From positions 571,979 to 635,978 of the forward strand of contig JAEXBS010000047.1 in assembly GCA_023393915.1 (NCBI GenBank): a DNA stretch of 64,000 bases. The letters run 5' to 3'. Position numbers and translations under genes: made by a program. The notes below the pieces were generated by a model. That model had not been told where the DNA came from. It saw only the letters and a program-made list of their open reading frames with translations, and did no database searches. Source of the stretch: Bacteroidota bacterium (lineage in GTDB: Bacteria > Bacteroidota > Bacteroidia > Flavobacteriales > Weeksellaceae). Numbering within the stretch: position 1 is the stretch's first letter; every line of letters begins with the position of its first letter. Positions 46,499 through 55,728 of the stretch are shown in pieces.

Positions 46499-47362
46499 AT
46501 GGGAGGTAAATCACAAAGGAATAGAAAGAAAATAAGATCCAGCAGAAAAGGTAAAAACAAGCGTTACAAAAGGCGTAGCGTTCTTCTTTTTATATTTTTA
46601 ATTGCGCTTTTGGGCTGTGGATTTTACTTAAAGGACCGCCTATCGTATTACTTTCATAAGTTCAAAACTCCCAAAGAATACACACAGCTAACAAACACAG
46701 CTACCGAACACGCAAGGATTGACCGAATTGTTGAAGAACATACCGATAAAACTTTTGGAATTGATCTGTCGCATTACCAGTCTTCAGAGGATTTGAATTG
46801 GGACAGTTTATCAATTGGCTATGGCTCTGTGCCCATTGAATTTGTTGTACTTCGGGCTTCCATGGGAAGTAACGGAAAAGACTTAGAGTTTAAGAAATTC
46901 TGGGAACAAGCAGCGAAACACAATTTAGTCCGTGGAGCCTATCATTTTTATCGCCCTGACGAAGATCCCATCTTACAAGCCAATCAATTTTTAAGTGCGG
47001 TTCAATTGGAATCCGGAGACTTAAGACCCGTTGTTGACATTGAAAAATATCCAAAAATTATTTCTAAGAAAAAACTTCGTAAAAACCTTCAGATTTTCCT
47101 CGACATCCTTGAAGAAAGATTTCGTGAAAAACCCATCATTTACACCTACTTTCATTATTATAAAGATGAGCTGGAAGGACATTTTGATTCCTATCCCTTA
47201 TGGCTAGCCAACTACAATAATGTGCTGGCTCCTAATAAAGACTCCCCGTGGCTCATGTGGCAATTTACTGAAAATGGAATAGTAAATGGAATTTCTACTA
47301 AAGTAGATCTTAACATCTACAACGGAAGCCTTAGAAGCTTAAAGAGCTACACCTTGCCCTAA
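46499..47362 (+). CDS. GH25-family lysozyme-like protein, membrane anchored
   Basis: 287 residues. A very basic cytosolic N-terminus (about 1-26, rich in K/R) leads to one membrane helix (27-44), then a GH25 barrel from about 85. Catalytic acids D89 in GIDLSHYQ and D180/E182 in VVDIEKYP are present, with GAYHFYRP and WLMWQFTENG downstream. The domain would face the periplasm and cleave peptidoglycan muramyl bonds. It diverges from ndh. Confidence 0.93.
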   Translation: MGGKSQRNRKKIRSSRKGKNKRYKRRSVLLFIFLIALLGCGFYLKDRLSYYFHKFKTPKEYTQLTNTATEHARIDRIVEEHTDKTFGIDLSHYQSSEDLNWDSLSIGYGSVPIEFVVLRASMGSNGKDLEFKKFWEQAAKHNLVRGAYHFYRPDEDPILQANQFLSAVQLESGDLRPVVDIEKYPKIISKKKLRKNLQIFLDILEERFREKPIIYTYFHYYKDELEGHFDSYPLWLANYNNVLAPNKDSPWLMWQFTENGIVNGISTKVDLNIYNGSLRSLKSYTLP

Positions 47363-47383
47363 AAATTCTGAACTATAATTTCG

Positions 47384-47391
47384 TACTTTTG
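47384..47391 (+). promoter_or_regulatory. -7 element (TACTTTTG) of the ABC-F gene
   Basis: Exact TAnnTTTG in the short gap after the GH25 gene, 36 nt before the ATG. Confidence 0.5.
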
Positions 47392-47427
47392 CCCACTTAG
47401 TTCTCATCCCCTTGCTCAAAGAAGAAA

Positions 47428-49314
47428 ATGAATTACGTTACTGTTGAAAACCTAAGTAAAACCTTTGGTATTAAAACCCTATTCCACGATGTGACCTTTC
47501 ATATAAATGAAGGGGATAAAATTGCTCTTGTCGCAAAGAACGGAAGCGGAAAATCCACGCTGCTCAAGATTATTACCGGAAAGGAAGTGCCTTCCGAGAG
47601 CGAAGTACGTATTTCAAAAGAAATTCAAGTAGTGCTTTTTGACCAAGAGATTCCTTTTGATCCAAATCTTAGCGTAGAGGATTTTATGATGAGTTTAGAG
47701 AGTCCAGCCATTGTCGCATTAAGAAATTACCACAAAGCGATTCACAGTAGCAGTCCAGATGAAATGGAAAAAGCGCTACTTGCCATGGAGAATCAAAAAG
47801 CATGGGACCTGGAAAATGAAATGAAGCAAATTCTCTCTCAGCTGAAAATTCAAAACCTTGAGGCTCGAATGGGCACCTTATCCGGAGGACAAGTTAAGCG
47901 AGTGGCATTGGCAAAGCTTTTAACTGAAACGCGCGCAGAACATCGCCATGTACTATTAATAATGGACGAACCTACCAACCACCTGGATGTCGACATGGTG
48001 GAATGGCTTGAAAATTACCTCTCGAAATCCAAAGTGACTTTACTGCTTGTTTCTCACGACCGCTACTTTCTGGATTCGGTTTGTGATACCCTTTGGGAAT
48101 TAGAAAACCAAAACCTATACATCCATAAAGGAAGCTATGCAACTTATTTAGAGAACAAGATGCTTCGTCAAGAAAATGAAAGTACGGTGATTGATAAAGC
48201 ACAAAACCTTTATCGCAAAGAACTAGAGTGGATGCGTAGGCAACCCAAAGCAAGAACAACCAAGTCCAAAAGCAGAATCGAGGCGTTCTACAAAACAGAA
48301 AAAGTAGCAAAATCATCCTTAAGGGAGGATCAGCTGGATTTACAGTTTGAAGTAAAACGACTTGGAAATAAGATATTGGAACTAGACAAAATTTCAAAAT
48401 CTTACGGATCGAACGTACTGATAAAAGATTTTTCTTACCAGTTTCAAAAGGGTGAAAAAATTGGTATTGTTGGAAAAAATGGAGCTGGAAAATCAACATT
48501 ATTAAATATTCTTCAAGAAATAGAACCGCTCGATTCTGGAAAAATTGAAAAAGGAGAGACCATTGCCTTTGGTTATTTCTCTCAAAAAGGATTAGACCTC
48601 AATCCGGAAATGCGAGTGATCGACTCTGTTAAAGAAATATCGGAGAATTTCCCTATATCTGGTGGAAGAACCATTACAGCTTCTCAATTCTTAAGGCAGT
48701 TTCTTTTTGATGATGCGACGCAGTATACTCCAATCAGCAAACTCTCTGGTGGTGAGAAACGTAGATTGCACTTACTGCACGTTCTATACAAGAACCCCAA
48801 TTTTCTAATCTTCGATGAGCCCACGAACGATCTGGACCTTCCAACGCTTACTGTTTTAGAAAATTTCCTTCAAAACTTCCCCGGCACCCTACTCATCGTC
48901 TCTCACGACAGGTATTTCATGGACCGCATCGTAGAAAGAATCCTAGCGTTTGAAGGAGAAGGTTTCATTCGCAACTTCACCGGGAATTTCTCAGAATACC
49001 GACAGTTTATTAAAGAGAAAACTCAATTAGACAAAACAGCTGCGCCTAACCTTCCTACTTCACAGGAAGTAAGCGAATCCAAGTCGAACCCTAGCACAAA
49101 AAAGAAGTTATCTTACAAAGAAACCAGAGAGCTTGAAACCATTGAAAAAAGGCTTCCGGAATTAGAAAAACAAAAGAAAGATTTACTCGAAGCACTGGAA
49201 GGAGAAACCGATTATGAAAAAATAGCTCCTATCAGTGAAGACCTTCGAAAAATTTCACAAGAGCTAGACGAAATGGAACTTCGCTGGCTAGAACTTCAAG
49301 AACCAATCGACTAA
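47428..49314 (+). CDS. ABC-F family ATPase
   Basis: 628 residues with two ABC domains and no membrane part. The first has AKNGSGKST (Walker A), LSGGQVKRVALAKLL and MDEPTNHLD; the second has GKNGAGKST, LSGGEKRRLHLL and FDEPTNDLDLPT. Between them is the basic linker WMRRQPKARTTKSKSRIEAF, and the C-terminus is a coiled coil (about 545-625). ABC-F proteins act on ribosomes; the layout is closest to Uup. No sign of an antibiotic-resistance subtype can be read. Confidence 0.94.
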   Translation: MNYVTVENLSKTFGIKTLFHDVTFHINEGDKIALVAKNGSGKSTLLKIITGKEVPSESEVRISKEIQVVLFDQEIPFDPNLSVEDFMMSLESPAIVALRNYHKAIHSSSPDEMEKALLAMENQKAWDLENEMKQILSQLKIQNLEARMGTLSGGQVKRVALAKLLTETRAEHRHVLLIMDEPTNHLDVDMVEWLENYLSKSKVTLLLVSHDRYFLDSVCDTLWELENQNLYIHKGSYATYLENKMLRQENESTVIDKAQNLYRKELEWMRRQPKARTTKSKSRIEAFYKTEKVAKSSLREDQLDLQFEVKRLGNKILELDKISKSYGSNVLIKDFSYQFQKGEKIGIVGKNGAGKSTLLNILQEIEPLDSGKIEKGETIAFGYFSQKGLDLNPEMRVIDSVKEISENFPISGGRTITASQFLRQFLFDDATQYTPISKLSGGEKRRLHLLHVLYKNPNFLIFDEPTNDLDLPTLTVLENFLQNFPGTLLIVSHDRYFMDRIVERILAFEGEGFIRNFTGNFSEYRQFIKEKTQLDKTAAPNLPTSQEVSESKSNPSTKKKLSYKETRELETIEKRLPELEKQKKDLLEALEGETDYEKIAPISEDLRKISQELDEMELRWLELQEPID

Positions 49315-49340
49315 CTCAAGACCTTAACACCATTAATTCG

Positions 49341-50714
49341 ATGCAAACGCAAAAACAACTCGTAGCTAAGTATGGACTATTTACCGCAATTTCCATGGTG
49401 GTTGGACAGGTCATCGGTTCAGGAATCTTCTTTAAGGTAGATGACGTACTCGTAAGCACTCAAGGTAGCGCACTAGCAGGCCTTCTAGGCTTTCTAATTG
49501 TGGGAGTTAGTGTGATCTTCGCTTCCATTTCCATGGCCAATTACGCGCAGCTCATTCCAAAAGACGGAGGAATTCTAAGTTACGTCGATTACCGGTTTGG
49601 CCCCAAAGCCGCTGCACTGGTAGGATGGATGTATTTAACTTTATTTTACCCTATCCTAACGGCGGTACTTTTCACCGTTTCCGGTATTTATATTAGTCAT
49701 TTTCTAGCCAATTTCATAGAATTTATACCCAATTTTCTGCATTACAGCCTTATAGGAGGCATCAACTCCCTGCTTTTTTTAAGCTTTAATATTTTAAAGC
49801 CGAAAAGCAGTGGACTATTTCAACAACTCACCACAGTCATTAAACTGATTCCACTTATCCTAATTGCAGCTCTTGGAATAATAAGCTTTGGAAACGATTC
49901 TACTCAAGCACTACAAACACTCAATAACCCTATTTCAGCAGAAACAGTGAAACCGTTTTGGAGTTTGGTAGCCGCAAGTTTTATTCCAATCGCTTTTGCT
50001 TTTGACGGATGGTACATTGCAACGCAGATCTCAGGCGAGATTAAAAATGCTCGAAAAAACTTGCCCAAAGCGCTTGTCATTGGAGCAATCATTATTCTAG
50101 TGGTGTATATCCTTTATTATCTTGGAATCGTCTTAAGAATGAGTCCAGAGTCCGTTATTCAATTTAAAGATTCCTATATCATTGAATATTCAAAACAACT
50201 AGGATCCAATCTTGCTGCTCTAGTCATGCAACTGTTTATTATTATTTCGGTCTTAGGTACAGCTAACGGACTTATGCTCGCCTCCATACGAGTTCCTTTC
50301 CAATTCTACCATCTAAAAAGTTCACGCAAATTTTTATCCTTAGGAAAAATAAACGAAAAGACAGGTATGCCTCTAAAGAGTGCATTCTTTGCTTATGCTT
50401 GCATCCTTTTTTATCTTTTTGTTTATTATCTCACCAATACGCTTCCTTTTTTTAAAGAAATAAATTACGATTTGTCCGCGATACCTGTGGCCTTTATTTA
50501 TGTGGTTAATGGAGCTCTTTTTGTAGGATTAGTTCGTATTATTAAAGAAGGAAAACTAGAAGGAAACAAGAAAATAAAATACCTTTTAGCACTCTTTGCT
50601 CTTGTTGGAATTATCATTGTGCTTACCGGTACCGTATTATCCGATAACGGAATAAGTTATTTACTTATAAGTGCTATTTTTATACTTTCTGGATTATTTT
50701 TTCTCAGAAAGTAA
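49341..50714 (+). CDS. APC-family amino acid permease
   Basis: 457 residues with about 12 membrane helices. The first helix has the unwound GQVIGSGIFFKV motif that binds the amino acid backbone, and FAFDGWYIATQISGEIKNARKNLPKAL is the family's helix-6 to loop segment. It exchanges or imports amino acids at the inner membrane; the substrate is not evident. It follows the ABC-F gene by 26 bp. Confidence 0.92.
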   Translation: MQTQKQLVAKYGLFTAISMVVGQVIGSGIFFKVDDVLVSTQGSALAGLLGFLIVGVSVIFASISMANYAQLIPKDGGILSYVDYRFGPKAAALVGWMYLTLFYPILTAVLFTVSGIYISHFLANFIEFIPNFLHYSLIGGINSLLFLSFNILKPKSSGLFQQLTTVIKLIPLILIAALGIISFGNDSTQALQTLNNPISAETVKPFWSLVAASFIPIAFAFDGWYIATQISGEIKNARKNLPKALVIGAIIILVVYILYYLGIVLRMSPESVIQFKDSYIIEYSKQLGSNLAALVMQLFIIISVLGTANGLMLASIRVPFQFYHLKSSRKFLSLGKINEKTGMPLKSAFFAYACILFYLFVYYLTNTLPFFKEINYDLSAIPVAFIYVVNGALFVGLVRIIKEGKLEGNKKIKYLLALFALVGIIIVLTGTVLSDNGISYLLISAIFILSGLFFLRK

Positions 50715-50722
50715 ACTTTTTT
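50684..50722 (+). terminator. Weak intrinsic terminator after the amino acid permease gene
   Basis: Perfect 8-bp AT-rich stem (ACTTTCTG / CAGAAAGT) overlapping the stop codon, with a run of six T starting four bases after it. Low GC makes it uncertain. Confidence 0.35.
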
Positions 50723-50808
50723 CACCCTTCTTAGGCATTGATTTTGCAAACCGCATAGATTAATTTTACCTTCGCCTCACTTATTAACAAAAAAACAACA
50801 AAGAAAAG

Positions 50809-51654
50809 ATGAAAGAAAGTATGGCCTATGTTGAACTTGTTTATCAAGTACTAAACAACTGGAGAATTAAATTTGCAGAATTTACTCCGAATTTAATCGT
50901 CGGAGTAACGGTTTTTACCTTATTTCTATTAGGAAGTAAATTTCTTGCAAAGACTGCTTTAAAAATATTTCAAAAGCTTTTTCCACAGAATAAAAACAAA
51001 GAAACAATCCAATCTTTTATTGGAGTTTTTCGGTTTTTCATTATTCTGATCGGAACTTTTATCACCTTAGAAATCATGGGACTAAATGGCTTTTTCATGA
51101 AGCTGCTCGGAAGTTTAGGGGTTGCCGGTATTATCGCAGGGGTTGCCCTAAAAGACATTGTTTCTTCCATGTTCTCCGGAATGCTAGTAGGAGTGGACAA
51201 AGCGTTTAAAGACGGAGACTACGTTACAATTAACGGGGTATCAGGAACCGTTGTCGAAATTGGCTTTTTGACCACTAAGATCATCGCGGATGATGGAACT
51301 AAAGTATACATTCCTAACCAGCTTATATTTAGTTCCCCTTTTGTGAATTATAGTGCTTCAGAATTCCGCGTAATTATGCTCGGAATTGAAATTCCAACTA
51401 CTGAAGATTTGCATAAAGCAAAATCTTCCCTTTATAATGAGGCAAGTAAGTTCGATTTTATTGAACCTTCTAAACCGGTGGAAGTACTGGTAACCAACCA
51501 ACGCCTTGGTGTTTATAGTTTACAAGTAAAATTCACGATGAAAAAAGGAGAAAGTATTCTTGAAGTCAAGAGTGAATCCATGCTTAAGCTAAAAGCACGA
51601 TTGGATGAGGAAGGAATTACTACAGCCTCTCCACTAGTCAACTTTGGTGGCTAA
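50809..51654 (+). CDS. Small mechanosensitive ion channel (MscS family)
   Basis: 281 residues: three membrane helices (about 24-46, 66-87 and 92-125), with the pore-lining third helix in LLGSLGVAGIIAGVALKDIVSSMFSGMLVGVD. The beta domain follows, GDYVTINGVSGTVVEIGFLTTKI, then the alpha/beta C-terminal domain. It opens under membrane tension to release solutes after osmotic downshock. A very strong terminator follows. Confidence 0.94.
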   Translation: MKESMAYVELVYQVLNNWRIKFAEFTPNLIVGVTVFTLFLLGSKFLAKTALKIFQKLFPQNKNKETIQSFIGVFRFFIILIGTFITLEIMGLNGFFMKLLGSLGVAGIIAGVALKDIVSSMFSGMLVGVDKAFKDGDYVTINGVSGTVVEIGFLTTKIIADDGTKVYIPNQLIFSSPFVNYSASEFRVIMLGIEIPTTEDLHKAKSSLYNEASKFDFIEPSKPVEVLVTNQRLGVYSLQVKFTMKKGESILEVKSESMLKLKARLDEEGITTASPLVNFGG

Positions 51655-51673
51655 GAGGGATTTGATTAAAAGC

Positions 51674-51708
51674 AAAAAAGCCGGCTAGAAAATCTAGCCG
51701 GCTTTTTT
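51674..51708. terminator. Bidirectional intrinsic terminator
   Basis: A perfect 16-bp stem (AAAAAAGCCGGCTAGA and its complement) with a 3-nt loop, between convergent mscS and sucC. Confidence 0.95.
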
Positions 51709-51722
51709 AGTATATTTTAGTC

Positions 51723-52916
51723 TTATTGACCTAGTACTTCTTTCACTTTTCCAGCAGCCTCTTCGAGAGTGATTGCGGAATGAATAGGAAGACCCGCTTC
51801 ATCGATAAGTTTCTTAGCTTCTTCTGCGTTAGTTCCTTGTAAACGAACAATAAGTGGAACTGGGAATTCTCCAATCGCTTTGTAAGCATCTACAACTCCT
51901 TGCGCAACACGATCACAGCGTACAATACCTCCAAAAATATTGATTAGAATTGCTTTTACGTTTGGATCTTTTAAGATGATATCAAAAGCAGTCTTTACTC
52001 TTGCAGCATCAGCAGTTCCTCCCACATCTAAGAAGTTCGCAGGGTTTCCTCCAGAAAGCTTAATGATGTCCATCGTTGCCATAGCAAGACCCGCACCATT
52101 AACCATACAAGCTACATCCCCATCGAGTTTTACGAAGTTTAGTCCTGCTTCACCAGCTTCCACATCCATCGGATCTTCTTCTCTCTTATCACGAAGTTCT
52201 GCTAAATCCTTATGACGGAATAATGAATTATCATCTAGAGTTACTTTTGCATCAACTGCAATGATTTTATTATCTGATGTTTTAAGAACTGGATTGATTT
52301 CAAATAAAGAAGCATCAATCCCTACGTAAGCATTATAAAGGCTAGAAATAAATTTCACAAATTCTTTAAATGCGTTTCCTTCTAATCCTAGATTAAAAGC
52401 AATTTTTCTAGCTTGGAAACCTTGTAGTCCTACTGCAGGATCTACAATTTCTTTATGGATCAAATCAGGAGTTTCCTCCGCAACTTGTTCAATATCCATC
52501 CCCCCTTCAGTAGAATAAACTACTGTATTTTTACCTTGAGCACGGTCTAAAAGAATAGAAACATAAAACTCTTTTGTTTCCGTTTCTCCTGGATAGTAAA
52601 CATCTTCCGCTACCAGTACTGAATTCACCTTTTTTCCTTCCGCTGAAGTTTGAGGTGTAACAAGCTGCATTCCGATAATGTTCTGTGCATTTTCTTTCAG
52701 CTTATCTAAATTAGGAGAGAATTTTACACCGCCTCCTTTTCCGCGTCCTCCGGCATGTACTTGGGCTTTCACTACCCAACCTTCGTTCCCGTTTAATTCT
52801 TTAAGTTTACCTGCAGCTTCTAACGCCTCATCAACGTTATTTGCTACAAAACCACGCTGAATAGCGACGCCGTACTTGGCTAAAATCTCTTTAGACTGAT
52901 ACTCGTGAAGATTCAT
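51723..52916 (-). CDS. sucC: Succinate-CoA ligase, beta subunit
   Basis: 397 residues. The ATP-grasp domain begins MNLHEYQSKEILAKYGV and includes KAQVHAGGRGKGGGVKF; the C-terminal CoA-ligase domain has VNGAGLAMATMDIIKLSGG and ILINIFGGIVRCD. It forms succinyl-CoA ligase with SucD (not in this window). It works in the citric acid cycle, like mdh. Confidence 0.97.
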   Translation of the reverse strand: MNLHEYQSKEILAKYGVAIQRGFVANNVDEALEAAGKLKELNGNEGWVVKAQVHAGGRGKGGGVKFSPNLDKLKENAQNIIGMQLVTPQTSAEGKKVNSVLVAEDVYYPGETETKEFYVSILLDRAQGKNTVVYSTEGGMDIEQVAEETPDLIHKEIVDPAVGLQGFQARKIAFNLGLEGNAFKEFVKFISSLYNAYVGIDASLFEINPVLKTSDNKIIAVDAKVTLDDNSLFRHKDLAELRDKREEDPMDVEAGEAGLNFVKLDGDVACMVNGAGLAMATMDIIKLSGGNPANFLDVGGTADAARVKTAFDIILKDPNVKAILINIFGGIVRCDRVAQGVVDAYKAIGEFPVPLIVRLQGTNAEEAKKLIDEAGLPIHSAITLEEAAGKVKEVLGQ

Positions 52917-52950
52917 AATATTATAATTAGATTTTGATTCTTAAGTTGTA

Positions 52951-52958
52951 CAAATTTA
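52951..52958 (-). promoter_or_regulatory. -7 element (TAAATTTG) of sucC
   Basis: Exact TAnnTTTG on the minus strand, 34 nt before the sucC ATG. Confidence 0.5.
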
Positions 52959-53070
52959 CGAAAAGTTTGAGAGGTAGCCGCCCAGACTTTCTACTTTTTA
53001 AATGGAAATATTTGAACTTTCTGGCTAGATCTTCATAGGGCACTAAGGTACCCTCCAAATTATAGGACTT

Positions 53071-53457
53071 TTAAATCTTATATTTAACAAAATAATAAAT
53101 TAGTAAACCCCATGATAATATCATTAGTAATCCTCCTAGTGGTGTAATAGGCCCTAAAAATTTCAGGTTCACTCCCCAATATTCTTGAAAAGAAAGCAAG
53201 TATATGCTAAAAGAGAAAAAAATCACTCCCAATATCATTAAAGAAGAAATCCATCTTTCCAATCCCGTATCCCATTTTAATGCAAGTCCTACCACAAGTA
53301 GAAAAAGAGCAGCATACATCTGGTAACGGACGCCGGTTTCAAAACTTAGCAATTTTTCTGCTGGCAAAATTTTCTTAAACGCATGAGCTCCAAAAGCTCC
53401 CAGAACGATGGAGATTAACCCGTAAAGTGCTCCAATAACTAAGGTGAAAGTTTTCAT
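53071..53457 (-). CDS. DUF423 membrane protein
   Basis: 128 residues with four membrane helices. The start LYGLISIVLGAFGAHAFKK and ETGVRYQMYAALFLLVVGLAL are DUF423 signatures, as is the glycine-rich ending TPLGGLLMILSWGLL. The family is widespread and of unknown function. It is 30 bp downstream of the HMG-CoA reductase gene and probably in its transcript. Confidence 0.92.
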   Translation of the reverse strand: MKTFTLVIGALYGLISIVLGAFGAHAFKKILPAEKLLSFETGVRYQMYAALFLLVVGLALKWDTGLERWISSLMILGVIFFSFSIYLLSFQEYWGVNLKFLGPITPLGGLLMILSWGLLIYYFVKYKI

Positions 53458-53487
53458 CTAATTAATTCTATATTTATAATTCAAAAT

Positions 53488-54822
53488 TTAGGCGTTACTA
53501 TCGCGAAGTCGTTTCAGTTCACTAATCACCTCGTGATGGCTTACTGTTTTGGTTTTAAAATACTCAACGAAATAGTTTTTCTCTTCTTGGGTTGCTCCTT
53601 CTTGATTCAAGATATTAAACAAGTGCATTTTCATATGTCCTTTCTGAATTCCAGTAGTGACTAAAGACCTAAGCGCTGCGAAATTTTGAGCCAAACCTGA
53701 AACTGCTAATATACTCATTAACTTTTGCGCTGAAGGCTTACCTAATAAGGCAAGTGAAAATTTCACAAGAGGATGCAAATTAGTTAGTCCACCCACTACT
53801 CCAACTGAAATTGGCAAATCAATCCAAAACCGGAAATTGCCGTCTTCAATACTGCAATGCGTTAAAGACTGGTACCTTCCGTTTCTAGCAGCATATGAAT
53901 GAGCACAAGCTTCCGTTGCACGAAAATCGTTTCCCGTAGCAATCACCACTGCATCTACCCCGTTCATTATTCCTTTGTTGTGAGTCGCTGCTCTATAAGG
54001 TTCCAACTCAGCAATCGTAACCGCTTGCTTGAACTTCCGAGCAAACTCTTCATTAGAAATTCCACTATCGTCTTGTAATTCTTCGATCGGACAACTAACT
54101 TCTGCTCTTACAATGCAATCAGGTGTATAATTGGAAAGGATATTCATCACCACCTGCAGCGATTCTTTTTCTTCAATAGTAAAGCTTTCCTCTAGCGCAA
54201 TTTCCTCTTTTAGGGTCGATCCAAATTGTTCCAAACAAGAATTAATAAAATTAGCTCCCATAGAATCAACCGTATCAAAGCTTGCTTTGATTTGATAATA
54301 ATTCTCAAGTTCCTGGGTTTTATCAATTAATCTGATATTTAGTATCCCCCCTCCACGCTTACGCATGTTTGCGGTTATTGGATCTGTAGAATCAAAAAGC
54401 TTTTGCTTTAAATTAAAATTAAAAAAATGCTGTAGTTTATGAGGTTCAACCTCCATTATAAAATGAGTGTGACCTAATTTTTTGTTATTAATTATGGTGG
54501 TCTTGAATCCTCCTCTACTTAACCAAAATTTTGCAGCTTTTGAAGCGGCAGCCACCACCGAACTCTCTTCCACAGCCATGGGTAAAGCCAATAGTTCTCC
54601 ATCTATCAAGAAATTGGGAGCAATGCCATAGGGCATGTAAAAGTTAGAAATAGTATTCTCTGAAAACTCTTCATGAAGTTTCTGAAGCTCTTGATCTTCA
54701 TTCCAATACTGGCTAAGAACTTTCTTTTGCTCTGGACTATCCTCTAAATAATGTTCCACGATCCAATCGATTTTCTGTTGCTTTGAAAGCTTAGAAAATC
54801 CTTCCACTGGTAAATGCTTCAT
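53488..54822 (-). CDS. Hydroxymethylglutaryl-CoA reductase
   Basis: 444 residues, class II-type layout without membrane helices. Active-site elements include the Glu/Asp/Lys region around DSMGANFINSCLEQ, the Lys of HNKGIMNGVDAVVIATGNDFRA, GVVGGLTNLHPLVK, and the C-terminal catalytic histidine in QKGHMKMHL. In Flavobacteria it makes mevalonate for isoprenoids rather than degrading it; that use is inferred from the clade. No other mevalonate gene is in the window. Confidence 0.93.
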   Translation of the reverse strand: MKHLPVEGFSKLSKQQKIDWIVEHYLEDSPEQKKVLSQYWNEDQELQKLHEEFSENTISNFYMPYGIAPNFLIDGELLALPMAVEESSVVAAASKAAKFWLSRGGFKTTIINNKKLGHTHFIMEVEPHKLQHFFNFNLKQKLFDSTDPITANMRKRGGGILNIRLIDKTQELENYYQIKASFDTVDSMGANFINSCLEQFGSTLKEEIALEESFTIEEKESLQVVMNILSNYTPDCIVRAEVSCPIEELQDDSGISNEEFARKFKQAVTIAELEPYRAATHNKGIMNGVDAVVIATGNDFRATEACAHSYAARNGRYQSLTHCSIEDGNFRFWIDLPISVGVVGGLTNLHPLVKFSLALLGKPSAQKLMSILAVSGLAQNFAALRSLVTTGIQKGHMKMHLFNILNQEGATQEEKNYFVEYFKTKTVSHHEVISELKRLRDSNA

Positions 54823-54881
54823 CTGACTAGCGCTTTAAATAATGCCTATTAATTTATCCCTTCTTTTTAAAAGTAGAATAA

Positions 54882-54889
54882 CAAAGATA
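54882..54889 (-). promoter_or_regulatory. -7 element (TATCTTTG) of the HMG-CoA reductase gene
   Basis: Exact TAnnTTTG on the minus strand, 59 nt before the ATG at 54822. Confidence 0.45.
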
Positions 54890-55069
54890 ATGATTTATGC
54901 CTTGTTCCCCTTTCTATTAGCGTCAAGAATATTTATCAGAATGCCTCTTTTTGAATTTTCATTATTCTTTCTGAGGAAAAATTTAACAAAACTTTGAGAA
55001 ACCCGGTTGAAAAACAAACCTTTAATTCCCTTAACTTTATAACATTATTTCTTATCCTACATCAATAAA

Positions 55070-55096
55070 TTGAGCAGTGCTCTTAGATTACCTTTG
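55070..55096 (+). promoter_or_regulatory. Promoter TTG-N16-TACCTTTG of the YceI gene
   Basis: Exact boxes; the spacer is 16 nt, one short of the reported range. The leader would be about 40 nt. Confidence 0.6.
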
Positions 55097-55144
55097 TACC
55101 AACAAAATTAAATAGCAAGTATAACACTTAAAACAATTATTATT

Positions 55145-55654
55145 ATGGCAACAAAATGGAACTTAGATCAATCACACAGCGAAATTACTTTCAAAGTAAG
55201 ACACATGATGATTTCAAATGTGAAAGGTGAATTCAAAGACTTCAACGTAGAGCTTGAAAGCGAAGACGATAACTTTCAAAACGTTAGTGCAGTAGCCGAA
55301 ATCAAAACCGATTCCATCTCAACCAACAATACAGATCGTGACAACCACCTAAAGAGCGAAGATTTCTTCAACGCTGCTTCTAATCCTACTATTACTTTCA
55401 AAGCGAGTCAGCTAAATAATGAAGTAACAGGAGACCTTACTATTGGTGGAATTACAAAACCAATCCAATTGGACGTTGACTTTGGAGGTATTGGAGTAGA
55501 TCCATGGGGAAACACTAAAGCAGGTTTCTCTTTCGAAGGAAAAATCAAAAGAAGTGAGTTCGGACTTAACTGGAATGCTGCACTAGAAGCAGGAGGCGTG
55601 ATGGTAAGTGATGAAGTGAAAATTGCAGGAGAACTTCAATTTGTGAAAGCATAA
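55145..55654 (+). CDS. YceI-family protein
   Basis: 169 residues, the lipocalin-like YceI fold. It starts TKWNLDQSHSEITFKVRHMMISNVKGEF and has DRDNHLKSEDFFNAASNPTITFKA and TGDLTIGGITKPIQLDVDF, all family hallmarks. It binds a polyisoprenoid or similar amphiphile. No signal peptide is seen, so this is a cytosolic version. The gene lies back to back with HMG-CoA reductase, an isoprenoid-pathway gene, which is suggestive but not proof of a link. Confidence 0.95.
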   Translation: MATKWNLDQSHSEITFKVRHMMISNVKGEFKDFNVELESEDDNFQNVSAVAEIKTDSISTNNTDRDNHLKSEDFFNAASNPTITFKASQLNNEVTGDLTIGGITKPIQLDVDFGGIGVDPWGNTKAGFSFEGKIKRSEFGLNWNAALEAGGVMVSDEVKIAGELQFVKA

Positions 55655-55728
55655 TTTTTTTTCATAGTATAGTTTTTTTGAAAGTTCATCCGGGTTACAC
55701 CTTGATGAACTTTTTTATCTTTAAATAA

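Larger units (their letters stand above)
54823..55144. other. Intergenic control region between divergent HMG-CoA reductase and yceI genes
   Basis: 322 bp without a gene. It carries a -7 box for each divergent gene (listed separately), AT-rich DNA between them, and no hairpin, tRNA or repeat that I can support. Confidence 0.6.
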
